Source: a gamma proteobacterium HdN1
GTDB lineage: Bacteria > Pseudomonadota > Gammaproteobacteria > Pseudomonadales > Ketobacteraceae
Assembly (NCBI GenBank): GCA_000198515.1
Contig: FP929140.1
Span: 1,772,527 to 1,836,526 of the forward strand
Length of the DNA stretch: 64,000 nt
Direction: 5' to 3'
Shown here: positions 34,681-43,803 of the stretch, piece by piece
Numbering within the stretch: position 1 is the stretch's first letter
Layout: the number at the start of each line of letters is the position of its first letter
The notes under the pieces: model-generated
What the model saw: the letters and a program-made list of their open reading frames with translations, nothing else
Databases searched by the model: none
Told to the model about the DNA's origin: nothing
Program-made: the position numbers and the translations under genes

Positions 34681-37290
34681 TTACGTGGGCGATACGCGCG
34701 AAGCTTGTTGTGCGATTTTGGCTAAAAGCGCAGATTGTTGATCTTCGATGACCGCGAGACGGTTGATTTGGTTGGTGCCTTCGAAGATGCGGGTAAGGCG
34801 GTTGTCGCGGAAGGTTTTTTCAAGGCCGAGAGGTTGAAGCAGACTGTTGGGCCCACATAATTCCATGGCAATTTCGATTGCGCGCTGCGCTTGATCGGTA
34901 ACGTGAAATTTCGCCATTGATGCTTTGCCTTGCCAAGGTGTCCAAGCTTTTGCGAGTTGCCAGACCATTGCGCGAATGCTTGTAACAATCGCCTGAATCT
35001 CAGCAAGTTGCAACTGTGTGTGCTGGTAGGTGATGAGTGGGCGCCCTGCAAGAACTGTGTTACAAACATAGTCGGTAGCGATTTCGAGGGCGTTTTGCGC
35101 AAACCCAACGGCCATGCCTGCAACGGGGAGCCGCGAGAAATTTAGCGTTGCACGATTCAGCGCCCAACCTTGCCGAAGCCCGCCCAGAACGAAGGCGTCG
35201 GGAACAAAACAGTCATCAAAGGCAAGCTCAGTTGCGCCCGATGCTCTCATCCCCATTTTTAGCTCATTGCGAACTCGCTCAAAGCCAGGCGTGTTGGCAT
35301 CGACCAGAAAGGCGGTCCACGAAGAGAATCCTTCGCCCGCCAAGGCTGCAAAGGCCACGATCCAGCGCGCGCGATCGCCGCCACTGATAAAGATTTTTCG
35401 GCCGCGCAGCTTCCATCCGCCGTTGCTGGGGTGGGCTACGAGGCCAGGTTTATTGTGCAGCGCACCGTAACCGTCTTCGGCGTCGGAGCCGGCCGTGGGC
35501 TCGGTGATGGCGAAGGCGAACAGTTCGGGTTCGCCGCGTTCGCAGGCGCGAAGTGCTGGTAGGATCACGGTGCGTAAAACGTGCGTGTTGCCGGAAAACA
35601 ACGCAGGCACTAAGCCAAGGTTGTGGGCACTTATGGCAAGCATTAATCCACCGTCTACCCGGGAAAGGTTTTCGGTTCGGATGGCTTGTAGCCACGGCAG
35701 TGAATATCGGTAGCGTAACAGCGGCGTGGAGCCTAGTGGCTTGGGTAAGGCGTCAGAAAGTAGACCTGTGCGCCCTGCTTGGCTGATCAGTGCGCTAATG
35801 GTGGCGCGGTGTGGATCGTCAGTGGCAGGAAAAGACGCATGTGGTTCGCGCAGTGCTTGATCGAGCTGAAGCGCGTGGGGGCGAAATTCGCGCTCTGTAA
35901 ATTCTTGCAGCCAAGCGCGATAGTTGGCGAGAACGGGTGGAAGCTCGCCCTCGATGAGTGGCTTCTTGGGGTGGGGAGCATAGGCGGCAAGCTGGCGCAA
36001 TATCCAGGAATCTTTGAAGGCTTGAAGTGGAGCCAGTGGGCTTGTGGTGGCAACGAATCCCGGTAGTGAACCGTTGGTGTTTTCGGGTTCTGGCTGTGCT
36101 GCGTCTGGGTTTCGCAAGGTCGCCAGAATCATTGCTAGCTCATCTGGAGTGCCGCCAAGGATGCGCAGGCAGTTGATATCACGTAGCACACATTCTACGC
36201 CGGTATCTTGCATATAACCGCTGCCGCCGTGAACTTGCATTGCGGCGTTTGCTGCTTTGCTTAACGCGTTGAGCGAGGCATGCTTGATGGTGATTGCACT
36301 GGCCAATGGTGGAAATTGTGCGCTGATCTGTAGCCAGGTGAGTTGCTGGGTCGTGCTATGGATCGCGAGGTCTATTTCGCTTAAAAGTAAAGCGACTGCA
36401 TCATGCAGAACAATCGTGCGACCGCCCTGTACGCGCAGCGTTGCGTAACTGTGAGCCAGTTTTGCTGCGCGTTGCGTGCAACCCAGTGCGATGGCGGTGA
36501 GCCCCAAGAGATGGGCGGCCATAAGCTGTTGCCACGTTGAGCGCGAAATTGGCCAGTGGGTATGGCCGTTTGTGCTTTGGCGGCTGTCAACGTTTTGATT
36601 GTTGCCTTGTTTTGATGTCAGCGTGGACGCCAGCAAGCCGTCTAACCCGTGTGAGGGTGTGTTCTTGACGTTGTAGTCTGCTAAGTGGTGCAGGTGGATC
36701 TGAAATCCGCTGCCGTCAAATACTGGAAGGCCGACGTTATCGCTAAGGTTTGCAATCCAGAAACTTCTGTGCTGGAGTTCGCTTGTGTAGTTATCCGTAA
36801 GGAGGGCCGTATCGTTGGCCTGATATTGGTCGATACACCAGCGCGCAATCGCTGAACGCCCCCAGCCGTGAACCCCGCAGGGGTGAAGCGCCGTGGTAGA
36901 GGTCGCCTGCTCCAACCATTGCGTAGGTGGTGGTGGCTGGTCGAGTGGGTTTTGCTGTGCGTGCGCAATGAGCGCTTGCAAAAGAGCAGTTTGGTGCAGA
37001 TGCAGTGCGACGGCGGTATTGTGTTGGGCGAGTTCTGTGAGTGCTGCAATGGTAAACGCTGGCGGCTTTTGAGAGGGCCATTCGCTCCACAGGCCGAATC
37101 CGCTGGCTTGTTCGCCGATGAGCCCTTGCGTTAGGGCTGCGTGATGAATGGCTTCTAGGGCGTCTTGGCGGATGGCCGTTTCTGGGCGAGGCCAGCGTGT
37201 GGCTATTTCAGCGGCGGCGAATGCTGTTACGGCTTCGATTAGGCTACGGCTGTCTTCGTCCAAAAAAAACGCTGCCAAAGGCTCCATCAT
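34681..37290 (-). CDS. Fused double acyl-CoA dehydrogenase (inactive N-terminal half, active C-terminal half)
   Basis: 869 residues, about twice the normal length. The C-terminal half (~430-869) is a full acyl-CoA dehydrogenase: FAITEPTAGSDAED, LRGRKIFISGGDRARW, and the catalytic glutamate in RIFEGTNQINR at ~837. The N-terminal half (~1-405) keeps the C-terminal helical domain (MQVHGGSGYMQDTG, VLRDINCLRI) but lacks the TEP flavin loop of the middle domain, and the glutamate position reads ILGGTPDE, so Gly replaces Glu. This half is probably structural. The start has two ATGs at 37290 and 37287; GGAGAG lies ten bases upstream. It is followed by the decarboxylase-like gene. Confidence 0.88.
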   Translation of the reverse strand: MMEPLAAFFLDEDSRSLIEAVTAFAAAEIATRWPRPETAIRQDALEAIHHAALTQGLIGEQASGFGLWSEWPSQKPPAFTIAALTELAQHNTAVALHLHQTALLQALIAHAQQNPLDQPPPPTQWLEQATSTTALHPCGVHGWGRSAIARWCIDQYQANDTALLTDNYTSELQHRSFWIANLSDNVGLPVFDGSGFQIHLHHLADYNVKNTPSHGLDGLLASTLTSKQGNNQNVDSRQSTNGHTHWPISRSTWQQLMAAHLLGLTAIALGCTQRAAKLAHSYATLRVQGGRTIVLHDAVALLLSEIDLAIHSTTQQLTWLQISAQFPPLASAITIKHASLNALSKAANAAMQVHGGSGYMQDTGVECVLRDINCLRILGGTPDELAMILATLRNPDAAQPEPENTNGSLPGFVATTSPLAPLQAFKDSWILRQLAAYAPHPKKPLIEGELPPVLANYRAWLQEFTEREFRPHALQLDQALREPHASFPATDDPHRATISALISQAGRTGLLSDALPKPLGSTPLLRYRYSLPWLQAIRTENLSRVDGGLMLAISAHNLGLVPALFSGNTHVLRTVILPALRACERGEPELFAFAITEPTAGSDAEDGYGALHNKPGLVAHPSNGGWKLRGRKIFISGGDRARWIVAFAALAGEGFSSWTAFLVDANTPGFERVRNELKMGMRASGATELAFDDCFVPDAFVLGGLRQGWALNRATLNFSRLPVAGMAVGFAQNALEIATDYVCNTVLAGRPLITYQHTQLQLAEIQAIVTSIRAMVWQLAKAWTPWQGKASMAKFHVTDQAQRAIEIAMELCGPNSLLQPLGLEKTFRDNRLTRIFEGTNQINRLAVIEDQQSALLAKIAQQASRVSPT

Positions 37291-37375
37291 GGGAATAGGC
37301 TCTCCGATACTGCGGTGGGATGACTGAGCTGATTGAGTCTATCCGCTAAAAGCCGTATTCGCCAATTGCCCGATT

Positions 37376-37405
37376 AGGTTAGCGAGTCGGTGCGATTGCT
37401 AACCT
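37376..37405. promoter_or_regulatory. 8-bp inverted repeat upstream of the fused dehydrogenase
   Basis: AGGTTAGC and GCTAACCT separated by 14 bases, in the 168-bp gap before the gene starting at 37290. It could be an operator or a weak terminator; there is no strong T tract on the minus strand. Confidence 0.35.
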
Positions 37406-37458
37406 TTCTTGGGGGAGCGCTTATCCACAAAGTGTGTGTCTGCCCGCGAGGGTTGTGC

Positions 37459-38853
37459 CTAGAAAGAATTGATCTTTACCTCTACACGTTGGTTCTGATC
37501 GGCAATCTGGTTCCATTCGCCTGCTTTGAGTGCGTCGCTGAGTTCTGGGTAGGGGTGGAGGCTCTCTTCGGTGCCGGCGGTGTCGAGAATGATTTTAATG
37601 TGGTCGCCGACGCGGGTAGAAAGTGACGATACGGTGCTGCGGAAGGCGTTGGTTTGTGCCATACCGCGTTCATCGGCGGTGGTGCGGCTGATTTCATTGA
37701 TTTCGCAACTGCTGACAAGTGCTTTTGCGTCGGCGAGGCTGGTTTCACCGTTACTGCGCGTTTTGGTGCAGTACTTGCCGAGATGGCTGCGCAAGATGAT
37801 TGCGCCTCGGAAGCCGAGCACATAAAGCTGGCCGGCAATTTCGTCGAGCCGTTCGGCCAGTTGGTTGTTGAATGGGGGGGTGCCGAAGGCAAATGCGGTT
37901 TGCTGGCTGAGGGTGGTGCCAAGGAGTGAATAGAGCTGTGTATTTACTTTTTTCTGTTGGCTGACGAGTTCGCGGTTTTCACGATCCAGCGCGGTAATTC
38001 GTTCTTGCGCTTGTGCGTTTTGGCTGGTTGCGCTGGTGGTTTCTTGTGCGATTGCGATTTTGCGTGCTTCTTCACGGTTGTTTTTGGTGGCGAGCTGGCT
38101 GCCTAACCACAGGGATGTTGCGAGCAAGGAGAGCGCAATGATGCCTACCCAGTGGTTCCGCAAGTGGGGATGGCTGGTTTCGGCGAGTTGCTCGGATTGC
38201 ATCTGATCCAGTCTTGCGTCCAGATGGAGAAGCTTTTCTTCAATACGAAGCGCTGTGTCGCTTAGGTCTGCGCGGCGGTCGTGGCTGAGTTGGTCACGGT
38301 ATTCGTGGAGCATGCGGCGCAGTGGGGTGTCTGCGGAGGTGCGGTGGCGTATGGAGTTCTCTACGGCTTTGGTGACTTCGTGAAGGTCGTCTTCAAGTAG
38401 GTCTACGATTTTATTTTCTGGCGGAATCGCGGGTGATATGGGCGGATAGGTGCTTGAGTCTGCGCCTGTCGCGCGCTTGGGTAGCAGGTTTTGGCCTTCC
38501 AATACGCGCACGAGTTGTTCGGCGCGGAGTTTCTTTTTGGGGATGACGGCAGCGGCGCCGAGGGCGCGTGCTTGGCTTACGAATACCTCGCCTTCTTTGG
38601 AGGTGTACATCATGATGGGGATATGGGCGTGTTTCGGGTCGTTGCGGATGGCTCGCAGGGTTTGAAAGCCGTCCATGCCCGGCATGGTGTGATCCATAAA
38701 GATCATGTCGGGACGATGGTCGCAAAGATAGCCGAGCGCTTCTTCCCCTGATTCGACTTGATCAACGCTAATATGCTGTTCGCTAAGCATTTTACTTAGT
38801 ACTACACGCGCCATCCGTGAGTCGTCTACCACTAGTGCCAGCTTTTCCGACAT
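37459..38853 (-). CDS. Membrane-tethered response regulator with periplasmic C-terminal domain
   Basis: 464 residues. Residues 1-125 are a complete receiver domain: acidic pair DD at 10-11, phospho-acceptor Asp54 in MIFMDHTMPG, Thr84 and Lys86 in MMYTSKEG. After a linker and helices (~150-230) there is one membrane segment (WVGIIALSLLATSLWLGSQL, ~237-256), then a coiled coil (~275-310). The last ~150 residues lie in the periplasm; LDEIAGQLYVLGFRGAIILR and the very end, IADQNQRVEVKI, resemble an OmpA/MotB-like peptidoglycan-binding domain in diverged form. No kinase gene is adjacent. It is on the same strand as the fused dehydrogenase but 168 bp upstream of it. Confidence 0.8.
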   Translation of the reverse strand: MSEKLALVVDDSRMARVVLSKMLSEQHISVDQVESGEEALGYLCDHRPDMIFMDHTMPGMDGFQTLRAIRNDPKHAHIPIMMYTSKEGEVFVSQARALGAAAVIPKKKLRAEQLVRVLEGQNLLPKRATGADSSTYPPISPAIPPENKIVDLLEDDLHEVTKAVENSIRHRTSADTPLRRMLHEYRDQLSHDRRADLSDTALRIEEKLLHLDARLDQMQSEQLAETSHPHLRNHWVGIIALSLLATSLWLGSQLATKNNREEARKIAIAQETTSATSQNAQAQERITALDRENRELVSQQKKVNTQLYSLLGTTLSQQTAFAFGTPPFNNQLAERLDEIAGQLYVLGFRGAIILRSHLGKYCTKTRSNGETSLADAKALVSSCEINEISRTTADERGMAQTNAFRSTVSSLSTRVGDHIKIILDTAGTEESLHPYPELSDALKAGEWNQIADQNQRVEVKINSF

Positions 38854-38982
38854 TTTTCTGCTTGCCTTATTTCGTTGTTATTCGGCGTATTGTTTGGGGG
38901 GCAGGTTCGTTGAATTACAATAACTATATCAAATGCCGGTGGATACGCCACAGTCGATTCGGCGGTTTTGTGGACGCGCTAG

Positions 38983-40107
38983 TCACTTTCCGTTTTTTTC
39001 CGCATAGCGACGCGCTTTACGGTGGAAGCAGGCCATTTCGCCGGAACACTCGTCCAGCAGTTCATTGAGTGCCGGGACGAGTTCGTGGTAGGTGGCGATT
39101 GTGCTGATCTGGGCGTTATTCAGCGGGCCTTGCATCCACGCGTCGTAGCCGGAAAATCCCTGCCACTCGGATTCTTTGATGTGTTTGTAGTGGTTGCGAA
39201 GATTTTCTGCCAGAACGCTCTTTTGCCTGCGCTTTTCGAGATCTGGCAAGTCTTGCCGATAGAGGGTGTCAAGCTGCTTTCGGTAATCGAGAATCAGCGC
39301 GATAAATTGCTCATTGCGGGCTTTTCCTTGCAGGTAGCGAGGCCATTCTTGCGGCTGGCCGTGTGCTTTCAGCCAGCGCCGAATTCCTTCCTGCTCGATT
39401 ACCGTAGCGTAGCTTTCGTTGAAAGTAGAGCTGTTGAAAGTAGAGCTGTTGAAGGTCGAGCTGTTGAAGCTAGAATCGCTGGCTGTGCTTTTGCCACTGA
39501 TGTAAAGCGTTTGGTGGGCGAGTTCGTGAAAGATGAGCGCGGCTAGCTCGGTATCGGATTGATGGATTACGGACGAGAGCAGTGGGTCGTCGAACCAGCC
39601 TAGCGTACTGTAGGCGCTGACTCCGCTGACCCAGGTTTCTAAGCCGGATTCGCTGAGTTGGAGCGCGTAACGCGCAGCATCCGCTTTGTGAAAATAGCCT
39701 CGGTAGGCGACGCATCCTGCAATGGGAAAGCACCACTGCTGTGCTTGGATCGAAAACTCGGGCGCGGCAAATACGTTCCATACCACATAAGGTCGATCCA
39801 GTTGGACGTAGCTGGTGTAGCTTTCGTCGGCTTTTAACTGTAGCTCCGTTTGTGCAAAGGCTCTTGCTTCTTGCACTAGCGCTAGTTTGTGGCGAAGTGA
39901 TTCGGGGGTGTCTGGGTTCGCGATCAGTGCGGGGATGGGCTGGCGTGCGGACATTAACTCCCATTGGCCTTGTGCTGCTTGAACATAGTAGCCAAGCGTT
40001 TCGCAACCGTTTAGAAGAATAACGCTGGCGGTCAGCGCGAAGATCGACGCGATCGGCCTGCGGAGAGGCGATCGCTTGTTTTGGCGACAGGAGTGCAGAA
40101 AAGCCAA
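38983..40107 (-). CDS. Putative lipoprotein aminopeptidase (zinc metallopeptidase, DUF2265-like)
   Basis: 374 residues. The signal peptide ends in a lipobox, LLNGC (Cys ~35), so the protein is a lipoprotein. It belongs to the putative aminopeptidase family of proteobacteria: early YYVQAAQGQWELM, then VSAYSTLGWFDDPLLSS, and the zinc motif IFHELAHQTLY. The third ligand is likely the glutamate in FNESYATVIEQEG. Between these two elements there is a fourfold repeat of the five-residue unit SSTFN, encoded by a 15-bp tandem repeat. The stop of lipA upstream lies 2 bp before this start codon, so the two are cotranscribed. Confidence 0.85.
   Translation of the reverse strand: MAFLHSCRQNKRSPLRRPIASIFALTASVILLNGCETLGYYVQAAQGQWELMSARQPIPALIANPDTPESLRHKLALVQEARAFAQTELQLKADESYTSYVQLDRPYVVWNVFAAPEFSIQAQQWCFPIAGCVAYRGYFHKADAARYALQLSESGLETWVSGVSAYSTLGWFDDPLLSSVIHQSDTELAALIFHELAHQTLYISGKSTASDSSFNSSTFNSSTFNSSTFNESYATVIEQEGIRRWLKAHGQPQEWPRYLQGKARNEQFIALILDYRKQLDTLYRQDLPDLEKRRQKSVLAENLRNHYKHIKESEWQGFSGYDAWMQGPLNNAQISTIATYHELVPALNELLDECSGEMACFHRKARRYAEKNGK
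39418..39477. repeat. 15-bp in-frame tandem repeat (4 copies) inside the aminopeptidase gene
   Basis: GTTGAAAGTAGAGCT at 39418-39432 and 39433-39447 (identical), then GTTGAAGGTCGAGCT at 39448-39462 and a diverged copy at 39463-39477. It encodes repeats of Ser-Ser-Thr-Phe-Asn next to the zinc site. Confidence 0.95.
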
Positions 40108-40109
40108 GC

Positions 40110-41165
40110 CTAGCAGCGCAAGGATGCAGCGGCGGAATCGCGAATACCGTCGAGAACATCTTCACTAAGCCCGACGTTATTGTGTTCCAGCACGCGCTCT
40201 GCGCGATAGCTGGAGCGCACAAAGGGGCCCGCGACCGCTTCTACAAATCCCATCGCTAGGGCAAGTTCGCGGTAGCCTTTGAATTGTTCTGGGGTTACAA
40301 AGCGGGCGACCGGCAGGTGGTTTTTGGTGGGGCGCATGTATTGCCCGAGGGTGACAACATCGACGTTTGCGGCGCGGATGTCGCGTAGAGTTTCTTCGAT
40401 TTCTTCATCGGTTTCGCCTAGCCCCACCATCAGGCTGGTTTTGGTGACGGTTTGGGGCGCGTACTCTTTTGCGAAGCGCAGCACGTCTAATGTCTGATCG
40501 TAGCTTGCGCGGATGTCTCGCACGGGATGGGTCAGGCGGCGGACGGTTTCCATGTTTTGAGCGTAGGTTGCAAGCCCGGCATCCAGTACGGTGGCAACGC
40601 ATTCGTGGCGGCCTTGAAAATCGGGGGTGAGCGCTTCTACGGCGGTTTGCGGCATGCGTTGGTGGATGGCTTTTACGCAGGCGGCGTAGTGGGCGGCGCC
40701 GCCGTCGGCGAGGTCATCGCGGTCTACGGAGGTGAGCACCACATATTTGAGGCCCATCAGTGCTACCGCATCGGCGACATTGTGCGGTTCCATGGGGTCG
40801 AGCCAGCCTTGTGGGTTGCCGGTGCTGACCGAGCAAAATTTGCAGGCGCGAGTGCAGACGGAGCCCATGAGCATGAGGGTCGCGGTGCCGCGGCCCCAGC
40901 ATTCGGCGATGTTGGGGCATTTGGATTCGGCGCAGACGGTGGAGAGTTTGTGGCTTTGAACGATTTCCACAATTTCTTGGTAGCGGGCACCGGAGGGTGC
41001 TTTTACGCGCAGCCACTTAGGTTTGCGTTCCGCATCGGGGATTTCGCTGATATTGGTGACTTTGATACCATCACGGATTGCCGGCGTGCCTTGTGGGCTG
41101 ATGAATTTGGTGCCGGAGGTCGGGCGCAGGTTGATTTTGCGTGGTTGGGAGGGTTGTTCGCTCAT
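40110..41165 (-). CDS. lipA: Lipoyl synthase LipA
   Basis: Radical-SAM enzyme that inserts two sulfurs into octanoyl groups on lipoyl domains. 351 residues. It has both iron-sulfur cluster motifs: the auxiliary cluster cysteines in [12 protein letters not shown] and the SAM cluster in CTRACKFC. The lipoyl-synthase features [24 protein letters not shown] and [14 protein letters not shown] are intact. The start ATG at 41165 fits the usual N-terminal length for gammaproteobacteria. No lipB is next to it in this window. It is followed at once by the aminopeptidase gene, an unusual partner. Confidence 0.97.
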   Translation of the reverse strand: MSEQPSQPRKINLRPTSGTKFISPQGTPAIRDGIKVTNISEIPDAERKPKWLRVKAPSGARYQEIVEIVQSHKLSTVCAESKCPNIAECWGRGTATLMLMGSVCTRACKFCSVSTGNPQGWLDPMEPHNVADAVALMGLKYVVLTSVDRDDLADGGAAHYAACVKAIHQRMPQTAVEALTPDFQGRHECVATVLDAGLATYAQNMETVRRLTHPVRDIRASYDQTLDVLRFAKEYAPQTVTKTSLMVGLGETDEEIEETLRDIRAANVDVVTLGQYMRPTKNHLPVARFVTPEQFKGYRELALAMGFVEAVAGPFVRSSYRAERVLEHNNVGLSEDVLDGIRDSAAASLRC

Positions 41166-41548
41166 GATGGGGAGATCCTTCGAACTCGGCGGCTGACGGG
41201 CGGTGCGCCATGGTAAGGCGGGGCGTACGGTGGGTAGATGATGCGGCCGTTAAGGGGCCTAGTTTATCACGCTTCGGGCCGCATCGGGCAGGTGCGGTGC
41301 TTTGTGCTTCAGCCATTATTGGTAAGGATGTGTGCCACTCGAAGTGTTTTTAGGTTCCCACTCTTTGTTGTGGTTTGTCGCAATTTGTGCGGGTTTTGGC
41401 GGGCTTTTGTGGACGTTGCGGGTGCGTTTTCTTGCCGCTAGTCAAATCAGGCCGCATATTTGCGAACGATTGGCGCGTTTTCACTTTCCCATCAGGCGAT
41501 GGCTATGTTTATATGGGGTTAGTCAAATCTGACCAACTGAGGTGCATT
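41166..41548. other. 383-bp gap between divergent lipA and monooxygenase genes
   Basis: No gene is supported here, although the monooxygenase frame is open back to 41375. The motif TAGTCAAATC occurs twice, at about 41439 and 41519. The second copy sits in an imperfect dyad, GGTTAGTCAAATCTGACC (41517-41534), just before the ribosome site, and could be an operator. Confidence 0.4.
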
Positions 41549-43066
41549 ATGGCAGCGGAACATCTGAACGTACTGATTATCGGCGCGGGCCTCTCTGGGG
41601 TCGGTGCTGCGTGGCATTTGCAGAACCAATGCCCTAGCAAGACGTTTGCTCTCCTGGAGGCACGCCAGGCCATCGGCGGTACGTGGGATATTCACCGCTA
41701 TCCTGGGGTACGGTCAGATTCTGAAATGTATACATACGCCTACAACTTTCGGCCGTGGACCGATAGTAAGGTGATTGCCGATGGCGCTACGATTCTGAAA
41801 TACATCCGCGACACGGCAAGCGAAAACGGCATTGATAAAAAGGTGCGTTACGGCGTAAAGGTGGTGAAAGCCGATTGGTCGGATGACACGGCAACCTGGA
41901 CGGTTACCACCGAGCGCCAGGTGGATGGTTCGCCCAAGCAGGAGCAGATTACCTGCGACTTTCTTTTGAGCTGTGCAGGTTATTACAGCTACGAAAAGCC
42001 CAATATCCCGGATTTTGCCGGGCGCGATGATTTCAAAGGCCCGGTTGTGCACCCGCAGCAGTGGCCGGACGATCTTGATTATACGGGCAAAACGGTCGTG
42101 ATTATCGGCTCTGGCGCGACTGCTGTAACCTTGCTGCCTTCGATGACCGATAAAGCGGCTCACGTTACGATGTTGCAGCGTACGCCGACTTATATGGCGA
42201 ATATTCCAGAGCGTGACCGCATTTCTGACACCCTGCGGAAGGTGATGCCCGACATGATGGTGCATCGCCTAGGCCGCGCGCGTGGTGTGGCTTTGCAATT
42301 GGGTGTGTTCCGCCTTGCGAAAGCGCAACCGAAGGTGTTGCGTGGTGCGCTGTTGGGAATGGCAAAGCGCCAGCTCGGCAGCAAGGTGGATATGAAACAC
42401 TTTACCCCGAACTACAATCCTTGGGATCAACGTCTGTGCGCGGTTCCGAATGGCGATTTGTTCAAGGCTGTGCGTAGCGGCAAGGCGAGCGTGGTTACGG
42501 ATCATATTGATCGCTTTACAGCAAAAGGCATCAAACTCAAGTCGGGCCAAGAGCTGGAAGCGGACATCATCATCACGGCCACCGGCTTCAATATTCAGCT
42601 GATCGGCGGGATGACGCTCTCCAAGAATGGCAAAGCGGTAAACCTTTCGAAAGGTATGGCTTATCGCGGTACGCTGTTTGAAGGCATTCCCAATCTGGGC
42701 ATGATCTTTGGGTATACCAACTCTAGTTGGACGCTGAAGTCAGATATTTCCAGCGAATATATCTGCCGCTTGATCAATTATATGGACAAACACGGCTACG
42801 ATCGCTGCGCGCCTGTAAATACCGATCCATCGGTGAAACCAGAGTATTTCGTAACCGAAGATTCAGGGGCGGGTAGCGCAGGCTATATCCAGCGCGCTCT
42901 GGAAATGATGCCAAAACAAGGCAATAAGGCACCGTGGCGCGTTTATATGAACTACCTGCTGGATCTGCCTGCACTGCGGCTTAGCCCGTTGAATGATGGG
43001 GTGATGAAGTTTAGTTCGCTGCGGAAAGGTAACAACGCTGCGGGTGGCCGCCGCGCGGTCGCCTGA
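41549..43066 (+). CDS. Flavin-containing monooxygenase, Baeyer-Villiger type
   Basis: 505 residues. An N-terminal FAD Rossmann fold (VLIIGAGLSGVGAAWHL) is followed by the class B monooxygenase fingerprint FKGPVVHPQQW (F-x-G-x3-H-x3-W) at ~160-170 and an NADPH Rossmann motif VVIIGSGATAVTLLP. It would oxidise ketones or a hetero-atom using NADPH and oxygen; cyclohexanone- or long-chain ketone-type substrates are common in such enzymes, but the substrate is not predictable here. The ATG at 41549 has GAGG about seven bases upstream and starts directly before the FAD motif, as usual. It is a single-gene unit with its own terminator. Confidence 0.93.
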   Translation: MAAEHLNVLIIGAGLSGVGAAWHLQNQCPSKTFALLEARQAIGGTWDIHRYPGVRSDSEMYTYAYNFRPWTDSKVIADGATILKYIRDTASENGIDKKVRYGVKVVKADWSDDTATWTVTTERQVDGSPKQEQITCDFLLSCAGYYSYEKPNIPDFAGRDDFKGPVVHPQQWPDDLDYTGKTVVIIGSGATAVTLLPSMTDKAAHVTMLQRTPTYMANIPERDRISDTLRKVMPDMMVHRLGRARGVALQLGVFRLAKAQPKVLRGALLGMAKRQLGSKVDMKHFTPNYNPWDQRLCAVPNGDLFKAVRSGKASVVTDHIDRFTAKGIKLKSGQELEADIIITATGFNIQLIGGMTLSKNGKAVNLSKGMAYRGTLFEGIPNLGMIFGYTNSSWTLKSDISSEYICRLINYMDKHGYDRCAPVNTDPSVKPEYFVTEDSGAGSAGYIQRALEMMPKQGNKAPWRVYMNYLLDLPALRLSPLNDGVMKFSSLRKGNNAAGGRRAVA

Positions 43067-43087
43067 TTTTTCGGGTTTTAGACAAGC

Positions 43088-43131
43088 AAAAAAGGGGAAG
43101 CGCCTAATCGGTGCTTCCCCTTTCTTTTTTT
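43088..43131 (+). terminator. Rho-independent terminator after the monooxygenase gene
   Basis: AAAGGGGAAGC and GCTTCCCCTTT form a strong stem around a short loop, followed by a run of seven T. It lies about 20 bases after the stop at 43066. Confidence 0.93.
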
Positions 43132-43195
43132 GGGAGACTCCAATGTGTTTTTGGAGGATCAAATTGGGATGGATCTTAGGAGTTTCAGTTTTTCA

Positions 43196-43630
43196 CTAGA
43201 TGGACTGGTTTTTAACAAGATGAACGAGGTTGCCCATGCGATCAAAGACGATGTAGGGAGTGATGCGGCCCATTCGGATGGATTCGGTCATGTTGCGCAG
43301 GGGTTGGTCGGCGTCTTCGTGGCGTGGTGGGATGCTGCCGTTTCCACCGAGTGCGGCGCAAAAGACAATGGACCAGTGTTCTCCGGGGGTGCCTTTGGCG
43401 AATTCTGTGGATTCTTGAACTAGCTGCTCAAAGCTCTCAAGCTCGCTGGCGAGTTTGTCTACTTCCATGAGGGGGGCGAGTGCGCCACCTAAGCCGCGTT
43501 CGAAGCGTTTGCGCTGTTCTGGCGTGGCGTCTTCTGGGAGTTCGGATGCGGCGAATACGAACAGCAGGCGCTGGGCGTCGGGTTGTTCACGTGCGGAAGT
43601 AAGGAGATCTGCAAAAGTCTGGATTTGCAT
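43196..43630 (-). CDS. Conserved hypothetical protein (often labelled ribonucleotide reductase subunit alpha)
   Basis: 144-residue soluble protein starting MQIQTFADLLTSAREQ. Similar small proteins occur in pseudomonads and relatives and are often annotated as ribonucleotide reductase subunit alpha, but nothing in the sequence supports that: it is far too short and has no reductase motif. Visible features are RLLFVFAASELPEDAT, LAPLMEVDK and the end IVFDRMGNLVHLV. The ATG at 43630 is chosen because the open frame beyond it runs through the tRNA-Ser gene, which begins 28 bases away. It may be transcribed with that tRNA. Confidence 0.8.
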   Translation of the reverse strand: MQIQTFADLLTSAREQPDAQRLLFVFAASELPEDATPEQRKRFERGLGGALAPLMEVDKLASELESFEQLVQESTEFAKGTPGEHWSIVFCAALGGNGSIPPRHEDADQPLRNMTESIRMGRITPYIVFDRMGNLVHLVKNQSI

Positions 43631-43657
43631 AGCTGGCGAGCCGTTTGCTGGAGTGAG

Positions 43658-43747
43658 TGGCGGCGAGGGAGAGATTCGAACTCTCGGTGCAGTTGCCCAC
43701 ACAGCGGTTTTCGAGACCGCCCCATTCGGCCACTCTGGCACCTCGCC
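43658..43747 (-). tRNA. tRNA-Ser (anticodon CGA)
   Basis: A 90-base class II tRNA with encoded CCA. The acceptor stem GGCGAGG pairs with CCTCGCC. The D arm has GCCAGAGTGGCCGAA, the anticodon loop CTCGAAA is closed by GCGGT/ACCGC and gives anticodon CGA (reads UCG), a long variable arm follows as in serine tRNAs, and the T loop is TTCGAAT. The discriminator base is G. Confidence 0.97.
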
Positions 43748-43803
43748 GAAGCCGCAAAGGATGCGTTAAGTTGCTGGTTTCGTCAAGGAAAACTGCGTGT
43801 GTA

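Noticed and set aside
40527-41216. Open frame of 229 codons on the plus strand
   Set aside because: Antisense to lipA; Gly/Ala/Val-rich composition typical of a shadow frame in GC-rich third positions.
43196-43630. Ribonucleotide reductase subunit
   Set aside because: The name is used in some annotations of similar proteins, but 144 residues with no reductase motif cannot be such a subunit.
43631-43741. N-terminal extension of the 144-residue protein
   Set aside because: The extra codons are the tRNA-Ser gene read as protein.
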